A stretch of DNA of 40,675 nt, from NCBI GenBank assembly GCA_002168155.1, contig NHBY01000010.1, positions 73,854 to 114,528 on the forward strand, in the 5' to 3' direction. Source of the DNA: Synechococcus sp. TMED19. GTDB lineage: Bacteria > Cyanobacteriota > Cyanobacteriia > PCC-6307 > Cyanobiaceae. A program made the position numbers and the translations under genes. The notes under the pieces are model-generated. The model searched no databases. It saw nothing but the letters and a program-made list of their open reading frames with translations, and had not been told where the DNA came from. Positions 8,295-18,008 of this stretch are shown here, piece after piece (positions within the stretch are counted from its first letter, which is position 1; each line of letters starts with the position of its first letter).

Positions 8295-9662
8295 GTGAGC
8301 ATCAAACCTGGCCACCCGAACCTTGTGCAGGTTCAGATCCGTGATCTGAGCTCTGATGGTGCCGGGATCGGTGAAAGCGAAGGCCGGGTGGTGTTTGTGG
8401 AGGGGGCTCTACCGGGCGAGTGGGTCGAAGCTCGCATCACCTCAGGCACTCGTGGACGTTTCTACGGGGAACTAAGGGAGATCAAGGAGAAGTCCCCAGA
8501 GCGGCGACAACCACCTTGCATCCTGGCAAGCGATTGTGGAGGCTGCAGCTTGCAGCACTGGGACGATTCAGCGCAGGTGCTCTGGAAGCAGCAGCGTCTG
8601 CAGCAACAGCTGCGTCGTATCGGTTCACTGGAACTGAACGTTGAAACGATTCAGGCCTCGGATCAACCGCTGGGATATCGCAACCGAGCAATCATCCCAA
8701 TACAACAGGGCCAAAGCGGCCTGCGCGCTGGCTTCTACAGGCGAGGTAGCCACAGCGTGGTGAACATGAACCACTGCCTTGTGCTGGACCCCAGGTTGGA
8801 TGAATTGATCGAGCCGATGAAGGCTGATCTCGATGAGTCGGGGTGGCCCATTTACGACGAGGAAGAACAGACAGGGTTGTTACGTCATCTGGTGCTGCGA
8901 GTGGGGGCTAACAGCGGTGAAATCCTGGCAGGGCTGGTGGCACGCGACGCTTCGTTCGATGGTGCTGAAGCCCTTGCCCAGCGATGGTTGGAGCGCTGGC
9001 CGCAGCTGGTCGGAGTTGTTTTGAACCTGCAGCCCAAATCCACCAACACCTTGTTGGGTCCAGTTGAGGTGCTGCTCGACGGGCGGCCATGGCTCATGGA
9101 GAGTTTTGCCGGCAGACGATTCCAGATCGCTTTGGACACCTTTTTTCAGGTGCACACCCATCAGGCTGAACGATTGGTTCAACTGCTCCGAGACGGACTG
9201 GACCTCAAAAAAGGCGAAGTGCTTGTCGATGGCTACTGCGGCGTAGGAACCCTTGGCCTTCCCCTCATTGAAGAGGGAATGCGTCTTATAGGCATTGAGC
9301 TCCACCCATCAAGCATTGAGAGAGCTCGCTGCAACGCCATGCTCAATGGCATTGAGAACGCCGAATTCCAAGCGGGGGCTATGGAGCGAAGCCTGCAGGA
9401 GGTATTGCCATTCACCGATGCCCTACTACTCGATCCACCGAGAAAGGGCTTAACCGAAGGCCTGTGCACGGCCATTGCAATGGAGCCACCAGAACGCGTT
9501 GCCTATGTGAGTTGCAACCCCTCGACACTGTCGAGGGATCTGGCCAGGCTCACAGCAACCGGATCTCTAAAAGTGCGATCGATTCAGCCCTTGGATTTTT
9601 TCCCCCAGACCACGCACACCGAAGCGCTGGCAATGCTGGTTAGACCCGCAGCTCAGCCTTGA
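8295..9662 (+). CDS. rlmD: 23S rRNA (uracil-C5)-methyltransferase, RlmD/RumA family
   Basis: N-terminal TRAM-like segment, CGGCSLQHW Fe-S motif, LVDGYCGVGTLGLPL SAM motif, LLDPPRKGL and VAYVSCNPSTLSRDL. Exact rRNA target not determinable. Confidence 0.9.
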   Translation: MSIKPGHPNLVQVQIRDLSSDGAGIGESEGRVVFVEGALPGEWVEARITSGTRGRFYGELREIKEKSPERRQPPCILASDCGGCSLQHWDDSAQVLWKQQRLQQQLRRIGSLELNVETIQASDQPLGYRNRAIIPIQQGQSGLRAGFYRRGSHSVVNMNHCLVLDPRLDELIEPMKADLDESGWPIYDEEEQTGLLRHLVLRVGANSGEILAGLVARDASFDGAEALAQRWLERWPQLVGVVLNLQPKSTNTLLGPVEVLLDGRPWLMESFAGRRFQIALDTFFQVHTHQAERLVQLLRDGLDLKKGEVLVDGYCGVGTLGLPLIEEGMRLIGIELHPSSIERARCNAMLNGIENAEFQAGAMERSLQEVLPFTDALLLDPPRKGLTEGLCTAIAMEPPERVAYVSCNPSTLSRDLARLTATGSLKVRSIQPLDFFPQTTHTEALAMLVRPAAQP

Positions 9663-12093
9663 ATTGACGTTGCAGAGCAGCGCGAACCTTCTCAACCAAT
9701 GGCTCTACCTGTTCATCACGCAATGTGGTCTTGACATCGCGAAAGCGGAGTCGAACGGCAAGGCTGCACTGACCAGCAGGAATTGGATCACCGCTGTAGC
9801 GGTCGAGAAGTTCAACGTGTTCCAGCAGATTGCCCCCGGCCTTTTTGATGACATTTAGGACAGCCCCAGCCTCGACTGAGTCCTCAACCACACAAGCAAT
9901 GTCGCGTTCACTGGCAGGCACAGTGGCGTAGGGCTTGAAGGCTGGGCAAGACCGATTAGTACGGGATGAAGCGGTCAGAACAGGAGCCAAGGCCAGATCA
10001 AAGAGCAGGCATCCAGCGGGTAGATCATGGGCTTCCGCGAAAGCGGGGTGGAGTTCACCAAAGACCCCGATTACACGGCCTTCCAGAACAATCGAAGCGG
10101 CTCGACCTGGATGCAGGGTTGAATCATCGATCAGACGTCGATCTTGCAAACAGAGCCCTAGTTCCTCAAAGGCCTGTTGCAGCAGGCCGCGACCATGGTG
10201 ATAACTGAGCTGATGACCTCCATCTGCTGCAGTCCAGCTCTCGCTGGATCGTTCACCTGCCAGCAGTCCGCACAGCCGTTCTTCTTCGCTGTACACACCA
10301 TCCGAATGATGGAACACCTTGCCGACTTCAAATCCCCAGAAACCACGCTGGGAGGCCTGAAGATTGCGTCTGGCGGCCTCCAGCAACGCCAGCCTTAACT
10401 CCGTACGCAGGTGTCCATAGTCAGCCAGCAACGGATTAGTCAAAGTCACCTGAGATTCACTGCCATCAGCGTCCTTTGGCACGAGGGAGAGATGGCTGAG
10501 TTCTTGCAGGCCGGCGTGTCGCAGAGCGGCCCGTAGTCGACGCAAAAGAAGCTGTGGCAGATCCATCCCGCCCGGCACGACCGGGTCTGGCAGATGACTG
10601 CAGAAACGATCAAAGCCGATAAGGCGACCGATCTCTTCGATCAAGTCCACCTCACGCAAGAGGTCATGGCTCCTAGAGGGGGGAACAACCACCTCCCAGG
10701 AATCCACCGTGCTGTCATCCTCAAGGTTTACGGCAACTGAGCAGCCCAGGCGCTGGAGGATCTCGACTACGACCTCATCTTCAATGGTGCCCTGAATGCC
10801 ATCGCTACCCGTGATGGGGCCAAGTAGACGATCGAGAGCGATTCGTCGAAGGACAACCGGCTTCTGATCAGGCGCTGGACTGCCAGCACACCAACGACCC
10901 TCAACCGTGGCACCGCAGAGATCCTGCAACAGGGCTGCAGCTCGATCAGCGGCTCGCAAAGTCAACGCCGAAGGGACACCACGTTCGAATCGCGCACTGG
11001 ATTCGCTTCGCAGCCCCGCTGATCTGCTGCTCCGGCGAATCTGCGTCGGTGCAAAAACGGCTGCTTCCAGCAGCACGCTGGTGCTGCCCTCATGCACGGA
11101 GCTTGCCTCACCGCCCATGACCCCAGCCAGTGCAACCGGCTCATCACCGTTAGTCACCAAGAGGTTGTCGGTAGTCAGTTCACGGGTTTCACCGTCGAGG
11201 AACCTCATGGCTTCGTGAGGCTTGGCCAACCGCAACGAGAAGCCGGATGCCGTCGAATCCTTGAGGCGGTCGCGGTCATAGGCATGCAGGGGCTGACCGG
11301 TCTCGAGCATCACCAGATTGGTGATGTCAACAACGTTGTTAATACTGCGCTGTCCAGCAGCATCGAGACGCTGGCGTAACCAATCGGGAGATGGCCCGAC
11401 CGACACACCGCTGAGGGCGGTGATCGTAAAGAGCTCACTGTTCTCGAGAAGACCTTTATCAATGAGGGGATCAGAGGTGGGGAGCGCCTTCACCTCTGGC
11501 TCATTGAGCTCAACCTCCTCAAGGACTGCCACCTCTCGAGCTATACCCAGCATTGAGAGGCCATCAGGGCGATTGGCAGTGATCGCCAGCTCAAAGATGC
11601 GATCAGTCAACCCAAGCAGAGGACCCACCGGTGAGCCAATCGAGGGCAGGGATTGACCGGACTCAGCAGCAACCTCGGCCAGATCCACCAGACCGTCTGA
11701 ACTGCTCTCCAGCCCCATTTCAGAGAGTGAACAGAGCATGCCGCAACTATCCACCCCACGAAGTTTTGCGGGCTTGATGGTCAAATCGACAGCAGGAAGA
11801 TGACTACCGACGGTGGCTACTGCCACATCCATGCCTTCGCGGACATTCGCTGCACCGCAGACAATCTGTAGTGGCTCACTGCTGCCTGCATCAACGCGGC
11901 AGACATTGAGTTTGTTGGCATCGGGATGGGGTTCCTTGCTCAGCACACGCCCGACCACGACCCCCTGGGCCCTGGCAGAGAGATCCTCATCTTCTTCAAC
12001 TTCAAAGCCCGCCATGGAGAGCCGTTCGGCCAGAACATCAGGCCCACTGCGAAACGGCACCAGCTCCTGAAGCCACTGCAGCGAAACGCGCAT
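9640..12093 (-). CDS. pheT: Phenylalanine--tRNA ligase beta subunit
   Basis: MRVSLQWLQELVPF, VVVGRVLSKEPHPDANKLNVCRVDAG, IVCGAANV, NRPDGLSMLGIAREVA, C-terminal FDX-anticodon-binding-like domain. ORF opens at 12141; start set at MRVSLQWL. Confidence 0.95.
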   Translation of the reverse strand: MRVSLQWLQELVPFRSGPDVLAERLSMAGFEVEEDEDLSARAQGVVVGRVLSKEPHPDANKLNVCRVDAGSSEPLQIVCGAANVREGMDVAVATVGSHLPAVDLTIKPAKLRGVDSCGMLCSLSEMGLESSSDGLVDLAEVAAESGQSLPSIGSPVGPLLGLTDRIFELAITANRPDGLSMLGIAREVAVLEEVELNEPEVKALPTSDPLIDKGLLENSELFTITALSGVSVGPSPDWLRQRLDAAGQRSINNVVDITNLVMLETGQPLHAYDRDRLKDSTASGFSLRLAKPHEAMRFLDGETRELTTDNLLVTNGDEPVALAGVMGGEASSVHEGSTSVLLEAAVFAPTQIRRSSRSAGLRSESSARFERGVPSALTLRAADRAAALLQDLCGATVEGRWCAGSPAPDQKPVVLRRIALDRLLGPITGSDGIQGTIEDEVVVEILQRLGCSVAVNLEDDSTVDSWEVVVPPSRSHDLLREVDLIEEIGRLIGFDRFCSHLPDPVVPGGMDLPQLLLRRLRAALRHAGLQELSHLSLVPKDADGSESQVTLTNPLLADYGHLRTELRLALLEAARRNLQASQRGFWGFEVGKVFHHSDGVYSEEERLCGLLAGERSSESWTAADGGHQLSYHHGRGLLQQAFEELGLCLQDRRLIDDSTLHPGRAASIVLEGRVIGVFGELHPAFAEAHDLPAGCLLFDLALAPVLTASSRTNRSCPAFKPYATVPASERDIACVVEDSVEAGAVLNVIKKAGGNLLEHVELLDRYSGDPIPAGQCSLAVRLRFRDVKTTLRDEQVEPLVEKVRAALQRQFKAELRV

Positions 12094-12195
12094 CGATCCT
12101 TGCCGGAAACCGGCGGATCCTACCGATGAGCCAATGTCCATCGGCTATGGTGGCGGATTGTCACACCGTCTCGCTCAAGCAGCGCACGTCCTTCC

Positions 12196-12390
12196 ATGGC
12201 CAAGAACAAGGGCGTCCGGATCACGGTCACTCTCGAGTGCACTGAATGCCGGTCCAACACTGATAAGCGTGCTCAGGGCGTGTCCCGCTACACGACTGAG
12301 AAAAACCGCCGAAATACCACCGAAAGGCTGGAGATCAAGAAGTTCTGTCCCTACGACAACAAGATGACTGTTCACAAGGAGATCAAGTGA
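12196..12390 (+). CDS. rpmG: 50S ribosomal protein L33
   Basis: [21 protein letters not shown]...[16 protein letters not shown]. Confidence 0.97.
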   Translation: MAKNKGVRITVTLECTECRSNTDKRAQGVSRYTTEKNRRNTTERLEIKKFCPYDNKMTVHKEIK

Positions 12391-12397
12391 TCTCCTT
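12376..12397. repeat. Perfect inverted repeat across the rpmG stop codon
   Basis: AAGGAGATCA-AG-TGATCTCCTT (extends to 11 bp with the flanking C/G). Confidence 0.93.
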
Positions 12398-12421
12398 GGC
12401 CAGGTCAAATCAGTCCTGGCC
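12398..12421. repeat. Inverted repeat in the rpmG-rpsR gap
   Basis: GGCCAGG-tcaaatcagt-CCTGGCC. Confidence 0.85.
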
Positions 12422-12458
12422 GAATGACTGTTATTTACTACGTTCTTATTGATCTTCC

Positions 12459-12680
12459 ATGTCCAGCTCATTTTTCAAGAAGCGCCTTTCTCCGATCAAG
12501 CCCGGTGATCCGATCGATTACAAGGACACCGATCTGCTCAAAAAGTTCATCACTGAGCGCGGCAAGTTGCTTCCTCGCCGTATGACCGGCCTGACCGCGA
12601 AGCAACAGCGCGACCTGACCACCTCGGTCAAGCGTGCGCGCATTATGGCCCTGCTGCCCTTTGTGAATCCGGAGGGTTGA
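12459..12680 (+). CDS. rpsR: 30S ribosomal protein S18
   Basis: [63 protein letters not shown]. Confidence 0.97.
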   Translation: MSSSFFKKRLSPIKPGDPIDYKDTDLLKKFITERGKLLPRRMTGLTAKQQRDLTTSVKRARIMALLPFVNPEG

Positions 12681-12699
12681 TCACCCCCCGGTATCACTA

Positions 12700-14727
12700 G
12701 TGAAACCGGGTGATCTGGTCGGCCATCTTGCTCCGAATAGGGCCCCGCGCCTTGCCGTCATCTCGGAGGTGCTCAAGGGCAAAGTTCGTCTTGATTACGG
12801 TCGTGATGGCATCAGCGCCAAGCCAGTACCTCTTCGTGAATTGAGCTTGATCAGCTCAGCTGATGAGGACAGTACAGATGTAGAACAAGCACTGGCAGCA
12901 AAGCCCTTAGTTCCCCATCTCCTTGCCACAGCATGGCAAGAGGCTGTTTCTCGTCCGGATGCCGAGAAGGCACTTCAAGTCAGCAGTTTCTGCCACCTGC
13001 TTCGCAGCCGACCGGGTCTTGCCGACCGAGCTTCAGCATGGCTTGCTCTGCAGGGGACTCAAGATCTCTTTCGACTGCGCCGTGAGGAGATTGTCCCCCG
13101 CTGTGCTGAAGAACTAAGAACGATCCGAAAGGAGCGCCGTCGATCTCAGCTCCGTGAACACCAACAGCGACAGGTGCTCCAACGCCTGTCACAACGTCGT
13201 CCATTGGATTGGAGCCAATCTGATGACCTGACCAAGCGTGTCTTGGAGAAGCTTGAACGCTTGGCTGCTGCTGATGACCCAAGCCTTGTACAACTCGATC
13301 AGGACGTCAGCCAGGCGCTGACAACAGCAGGGTTCGACGGATCAGGCACCAGCCTACAAATGTTGCTGGTGGACTTGGAATTACTGAGCCCCGGGCAACC
13401 GCTGACCCTGTTCGGATCCGCTTGGCATAACCGTTTCCCTGATGACTGTCTAAGACAAGTCGAGGACTTATTAGATGGGACCCAATCATTTCCAGGGGAT
13501 GAATGCCGAAAAGACCTGTGCGCATTGCGCTGCTTTGCAATTGATTCGGCCGACACCCGCGAGGTGGACGACGCGGTGGGGATTGAACGTCGGGCCGATG
13601 GAAACCGGATTTGGATTCACATTGCCGACCCGCACCGATTGATACCTCCAGGATCACCTCTTGATCTAGAAGCCAGGCGGCGCGGCAGCACCCTTTATCT
13701 CAGTGGTGGCATGCAGCCAATGCTGCCTCTAACGCTGGCCGCCGGTCCACTCAGCCTTTTGCCAGGTCGCCGCCAACCTGCGGTCAGCATTGGCGTGCAA
13801 CTGAATGATCAGGGAGAAATCACCTCAATCGAAAGTTGTCGCAGCTGGATCAAGGTGTCTTATCGGCTCAGTTATGAAGACGCTGACGAGTTGATTGAAC
13901 TGGCGCCGCCAGAGGACCCAGACCTCGGCGATCTTCACTTATTGCTCGAGGGCCGACGTCGCTGGCGCCAGGGCCAAGGAGCTCTGCTGATGGATCAGGC
14001 CGAGGGACGGCTTTTCCGCAAAAGTGAGACGGACGAACTCCAGCTAGAGATCTGTGAACCAAGCCCAGCGCGTTTGCTTGTAGCTGAGGCGATGGTTCTT
14101 GCTGGTGCTGCCATGGCCGAATGGTGCAATCAACGTGCTCTTGCCATGCCCTATCGGGGCCAGCCCTTTGCTGATGCTGAGCGCATGGCTGCAGCAGAAC
14201 AATTTGAAGAAGGTCCTGTGCGCTGGGCTCATCAACGAGGAGCCCTGAGCCGGAGCCGTACGAGCTGTGTTGCTGAACCCCATCAATCCCTTGGGTTGCA
14301 GGCCTACCTGCAATGGACCTCCCCAATCCGTCGTTACGGCGATCTGCTCGCTCACCGCCAATGGCTTGCTCAGCAGGGTTTGTTGCAACCAGAGGCCACA
14401 CCGATGAGTAGCGATGAGCTGTCGCCGCTCCTAGAGAAGAGCGATCAACTGGCTCGGGAAGCAAGCCTTATCGCCAGGCAAGATCAACGGCAGGCTCTGC
14501 TGCAGTGGCTTGAGCAGGAGGGGCAAGGGCCTGGGCCTCACACCAGCATCCTGTTGCGTTGGCTGCGGGAGGATCTTCAGCTTGCTCTGGTGCGAGTGGA
14601 CGCCTGGGCCATGGACTTACCTGCGCGGGTGGAGGGCAGTGCAGTCCCCGGTGATGCGATTGGTGTTCAGGTCAGTGAGGTCAGTGCAGCAAACGACCTT
14701 CTGCGCCTCACGGCAACACCCTGTTGA
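12700..14727 (+). CDS. Ribonuclease II/R family exoribonuclease (RNB domain)
   Basis: RCFAIDSADTREVDDAVGIERRADG...IHIADPHRLI, RGSTLYLSGGMQPMLP, YLQWTSPIRRYGDLLAHRQ (RNB motifs); GTG start. Confidence 0.92.
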   Translation: MKPGDLVGHLAPNRAPRLAVISEVLKGKVRLDYGRDGISAKPVPLRELSLISSADEDSTDVEQALAAKPLVPHLLATAWQEAVSRPDAEKALQVSSFCHLLRSRPGLADRASAWLALQGTQDLFRLRREEIVPRCAEELRTIRKERRRSQLREHQQRQVLQRLSQRRPLDWSQSDDLTKRVLEKLERLAAADDPSLVQLDQDVSQALTTAGFDGSGTSLQMLLVDLELLSPGQPLTLFGSAWHNRFPDDCLRQVEDLLDGTQSFPGDECRKDLCALRCFAIDSADTREVDDAVGIERRADGNRIWIHIADPHRLIPPGSPLDLEARRRGSTLYLSGGMQPMLPLTLAAGPLSLLPGRRQPAVSIGVQLNDQGEITSIESCRSWIKVSYRLSYEDADELIELAPPEDPDLGDLHLLLEGRRRWRQGQGALLMDQAEGRLFRKSETDELQLEICEPSPARLLVAEAMVLAGAAMAEWCNQRALAMPYRGQPFADAERMAAAEQFEEGPVRWAHQRGALSRSRTSCVAEPHQSLGLQAYLQWTSPIRRYGDLLAHRQWLAQQGLLQPEATPMSSDELSPLLEKSDQLAREASLIARQDQRQALLQWLEQEGQGPGPHTSILLRWLREDLQLALVRVDAWAMDLPARVEGSAVPGDAIGVQVSEVSAANDLLRLTATPC

Positions 14728-16411
14728 TCCGCCACCAGGGCCCCCAGGGGTTGGGTTTACCAACAAGTGTTCGGCGCTTGCCGTGAGCCAGGGGCAATGA
14801 GCTCATCACTGCCGGTTCAAGCGTGATTAACGGCCAACGCTGACCATTGGGATCAACACCGAACCAGGCATCGTCTGAATCAATAGCGATCTCCATCGCG
14901 ACGAACTCTTCACCGGGCTCGGGCGGGGCCACAGCCGGTTGGATCGAGGGAATGGATCCATCGATGAGCTGTTCCTGCACAACTTGCCAGTTGGGGTCAT
15001 GCCATGCGAGATCCGCACATGCAGCCACAGCCACAGGTGCTTTGTTGTCTCGGATCAGAACGGCCTGGACCGCACGGGCCGGAAGTTCAGCAGGCAGGCA
15101 CGGCTTCTGGTGACAGATGGCCGCTGTCGCTCCAGCGGCCTGACCGATCTGCAGCAACAACGGTCCCAGCCGGGTGGCTCCATTGGCGATGTGAGAGACG
15201 CTGAAACCCTTTTCAGCCAGAAGCAGATTGGCGGCATCAGAGCCGTGCAGAGCAGCCAGTGGGATCGTGAAGGGAGTGCCGGTACTGCGCCCACCCCAAA
15301 TATGATGTTTAGGCTTTAGAGGCCAGTCCTCACCTGGATAGTGATGGTCATTGGCGTAGTTACCGACCGCCACCGCGGTTGAAGCATCATCGCCAGGGAA
15401 ACCTGGCAAAAGCATCAATTCATTGACAGTTGTCTGTCCGATGAGACGACGGGACTCACGCCAGTACGGCTGCAGTGCCAATGAGCCCCCTGGGTAGGCC
15501 TGCGAATCCTTTAACTGGGGGCCGCTGAGATCCTGCAGTGCAGCCAAGAATCTGCGGCTGTGATCCGCCATGGCTCGTAACTGATGCCTCGCCCTTTTCT
15601 GGCTACTGCTCAGACAGGCTGAAGGATCCTCATGCCAGTCATTGCCATCAAGAGGCCAATTCAGCATCAACAGTCCACCGGGAAGACGTCCGTAGCTGAG
15701 CAGTCGTTCCAGGTCAAAACGCTGAAGGCAACCTGAAAAGGGTGGTTGCGGTGTCTTATCGGTCCTCTGGACTGGATGCCAAGGACCCTCCCAGCGTGCG
15801 GTGAGAACCCATGTCGGTGACTGCAGCGGCTGATGAGCAAAAAACGGGTCGGATGCCAGGCGCTGCGCAGTCGGAGCGCTGGGTTCATTCCAGAGCTCAC
15901 GCGGTTCCCAGCCCTGTCGGTGGGGAAGCGAGGCCAAAGCCAGGCTGTCCGCCAATTCACTGCCATCTACCAACAGATCAAAGGCCACCTCCAGGGGTCC
16001 ATCAGGTCCATCCAGCACGGCGGAAAGCAAACGGTCTCCCTGTTGCTTCAATGCCGCCACTGGCGTGGATGGAAGCCAATGCAGCAGTGGCTCATCCTGA
16101 ACCCAGCGCTGCAGAACGGCTTCAGCAGCAGCTGGTGGAAACCCAAAACAGCTGACCCAATTTTGATCAAGCCCCTCGTCGAGATCCAGGCGCAACTGCC
16201 TGAGCAACGCTCCCCACAAACCCGTCTGCCAGGCGGCAAGTTCGTTGCCATCAGGAGCACTGACACCGCCTGCAGTGAGCATGCCCCCGAGCCATATGCC
16301 CGGGGTGACCAGGATCACCTCCACCCCTGTACGCGCCACCTGCAACGCAGCGGCCACTCCACCGCAGCCGCCGCCAAGCACAAGGACTGGGATCTGCTGA
16401 CGATCAGTCAC
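14708..16411 (-). CDS. FAD-dependent oxidoreductase
   Basis: N-term PVLVLGGGCGGVAAALQVARTGVEVILVTPGIWLGG dinucleotide-binding motif; RFFAAL...GFPGDDASTAVAVGNYANDHHYPG. Confidence 0.85.
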   Translation of the reverse strand: MTDRQQIPVLVLGGGCGGVAAALQVARTGVEVILVTPGIWLGGMLTAGGVSAPDGNELAAWQTGLWGALLRQLRLDLDEGLDQNWVSCFGFPPAAAEAVLQRWVQDEPLLHWLPSTPVAALKQQGDRLLSAVLDGPDGPLEVAFDLLVDGSELADSLALASLPHRQGWEPRELWNEPSAPTAQRLASDPFFAHQPLQSPTWVLTARWEGPWHPVQRTDKTPQPPFSGCLQRFDLERLLSYGRLPGGLLMLNWPLDGNDWHEDPSACLSSSQKRARHQLRAMADHSRRFLAALQDLSGPQLKDSQAYPGGSLALQPYWRESRRLIGQTTVNELMLLPGFPGDDASTAVAVGNYANDHHYPGEDWPLKPKHHIWGGRSTGTPFTIPLAALHGSDAANLLLAEKGFSVSHIANGATRLGPLLLQIGQAAGATAAICHQKPCLPAELPARAVQAVLIRDNKAPVAVAACADLAWHDPNWQVVQEQLIDGSIPSIQPAVAPPEPGEEFVAMEIAIDSDDAWFGVDPNGQRWPLITLEPAVMSSLPLAHGKRRTLVGKPNPWGPWWRINRVLP

Positions 16412-16472
16412 TATGGCCTCGCCCCACCTGAATCACCATGCTGCTCCGGATTCAGTCGGTAGGATCCAGGAG

Positions 16473-18008
16473 ATGACCAACACACTCACAACTCCCCTTT
16501 ATTACGTCAACGACAAGCCGCATATCGGCAGTGTTTATACAACGTTGGCAGTAGACACCTTGGCCCGCTTTGAGCGGCTCAAGGGGGAGGAGGTGATTTT
16601 CATAACAGGTTGCGATGAACATGGACAGAAGATTCAACGGACTGCTGCTAATCAGGGCGTAGAGCCCAAACAGCATTGCGATCTCATTAGCTCTCAGTTT
16701 GAGTCGAACTGGAAGGATTGGGGCATCAGCAATGACCGCTTTATTCGCACAACAGACCCCCGCCATCGCTCAATTGTTGAGCAGTTTTTTAAACGTGTTG
16801 AGGCTAATGGTGACATTATCCAAGGACGCCAGCAAGGGTGGTACTGCGTCGCATGCGAAGAATACAAAGATGATCCTGCCGATGCAGTAGACCCATTCTG
16901 CCCGATTCACAATCGTGCCCTGGAGTGGCGTGACGAAAGCAATCTATTTTTTCGACTGAGTCGTTATCAGAAACCGATTGAAGAGCTTATCTCTAGAGAT
17001 GGTTTTATCAGGCCCCTTAGTCGCCGTCATGAAGTCCAGCGCTTTGTTGAAGGTGGACTTAGAGACTTCTCGATCTCACGCCTAGATCTGCCCTGGGGGA
17101 TCCCGGTGCCAGGCCATGAAGGCCACACGTTCTATGTCTGGTTTGATGCTCTTCTCGGCTACATCACTGCCCTGCTTGATCCTGATGACGAGCCGGATCT
17201 CCAAACAGCAATCAGCCGTGGCTGGCCGTCCTCACTGCATGTAATCGGTAAAGACATTCTCAGATTTCATGCAGTCTACTGGCCTGCAATGTGCCTCTCT
17301 GCAGGAATTGAGCCACCTAAAGCGGTTTTTGGTCACGGTTTCTTGACTAGAGAAGGCCAGAAAATGGGTAAATCTCTGGGCAATACCATTGATCCGTCAC
17401 GATTGCTTGAACACTGTGGCGCAGATGCCGTCCGCTGGTACCTGCTAAGGGACATTCAATTCGGCGACGATGGCGATATCCAGCAACAACGTCTGCTAGA
17501 TCTGGTCAACAATGATCTTGCAAATACGATTGGCAATCTTGTCAATCGTACGGTAGCCATGTCCCGCAAATGGTTTGACGGGATTCCAGCACCATCATCT
17601 GCTCCCAACAATCAACACCCACTTGCCATTGCAGCCGAAGCTGCTATTCATCAGGCACCAAGTCACTATCAAGCTCTTGCCTTTCATCTTGCGGCTCAGG
17701 ATGTACTGCAACTAGCGATTGATGCCAATGGATATTTGAGCGAGAAAGCTCCGTGGAGTGCCATCAAAGATCCAAACAACCGTGATGCAGTTGCTGCCGA
17801 TCTGTATGCAGTACTGGAAACAGCCAGGCTGGTTGGGGTTTTGTTGGCTCCCCTACTGCCGGATCTCAGCCAGCGGCTGTTGACGCAGCTAGATCAACCC
17901 CCACTCGACTGGAACCGTGACGGTCGCTGGGGTCGGCTGAACGCAGGTCAATCACTGCCCGAACCGGTGCCTCTATTACAACGACTGGAGCTTGAGGAGC
18001 CGCTTTGA
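16473..18008 (+). CDS. metG: Methionine--tRNA ligase
   Basis: TTPLYYVNDKPHIGSVYTTLAVDTLARF, FITGCDEHGQKIQ, GHGFLTREGQKMGKSLGN (KMGKS signature). Confidence 0.96.
   Translation: MTNTLTTPLYYVNDKPHIGSVYTTLAVDTLARFERLKGEEVIFITGCDEHGQKIQRTAANQGVEPKQHCDLISSQFESNWKDWGISNDRFIRTTDPRHRSIVEQFFKRVEANGDIIQGRQQGWYCVACEEYKDDPADAVDPFCPIHNRALEWRDESNLFFRLSRYQKPIEELISRDGFIRPLSRRHEVQRFVEGGLRDFSISRLDLPWGIPVPGHEGHTFYVWFDALLGYITALLDPDDEPDLQTAISRGWPSSLHVIGKDILRFHAVYWPAMCLSAGIEPPKAVFGHGFLTREGQKMGKSLGNTIDPSRLLEHCGADAVRWYLLRDIQFGDDGDIQQQRLLDLVNNDLANTIGNLVNRTVAMSRKWFDGIPAPSSAPNNQHPLAIAAEAAIHQAPSHYQALAFHLAAQDVLQLAIDANGYLSEKAPWSAIKDPNNRDAVAADLYAVLETARLVGVLLAPLLPDLSQRLLTQLDQPPLDWNRDGRWGRLNAGQSLPEPVPLLQRLELEEPL

Noticed and set aside
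15833-16462. 209-aa plus-strand ORF
   Set aside because: Antisense to the FAD-dependent oxidoreductase, which has a clear nucleotide-binding motif.
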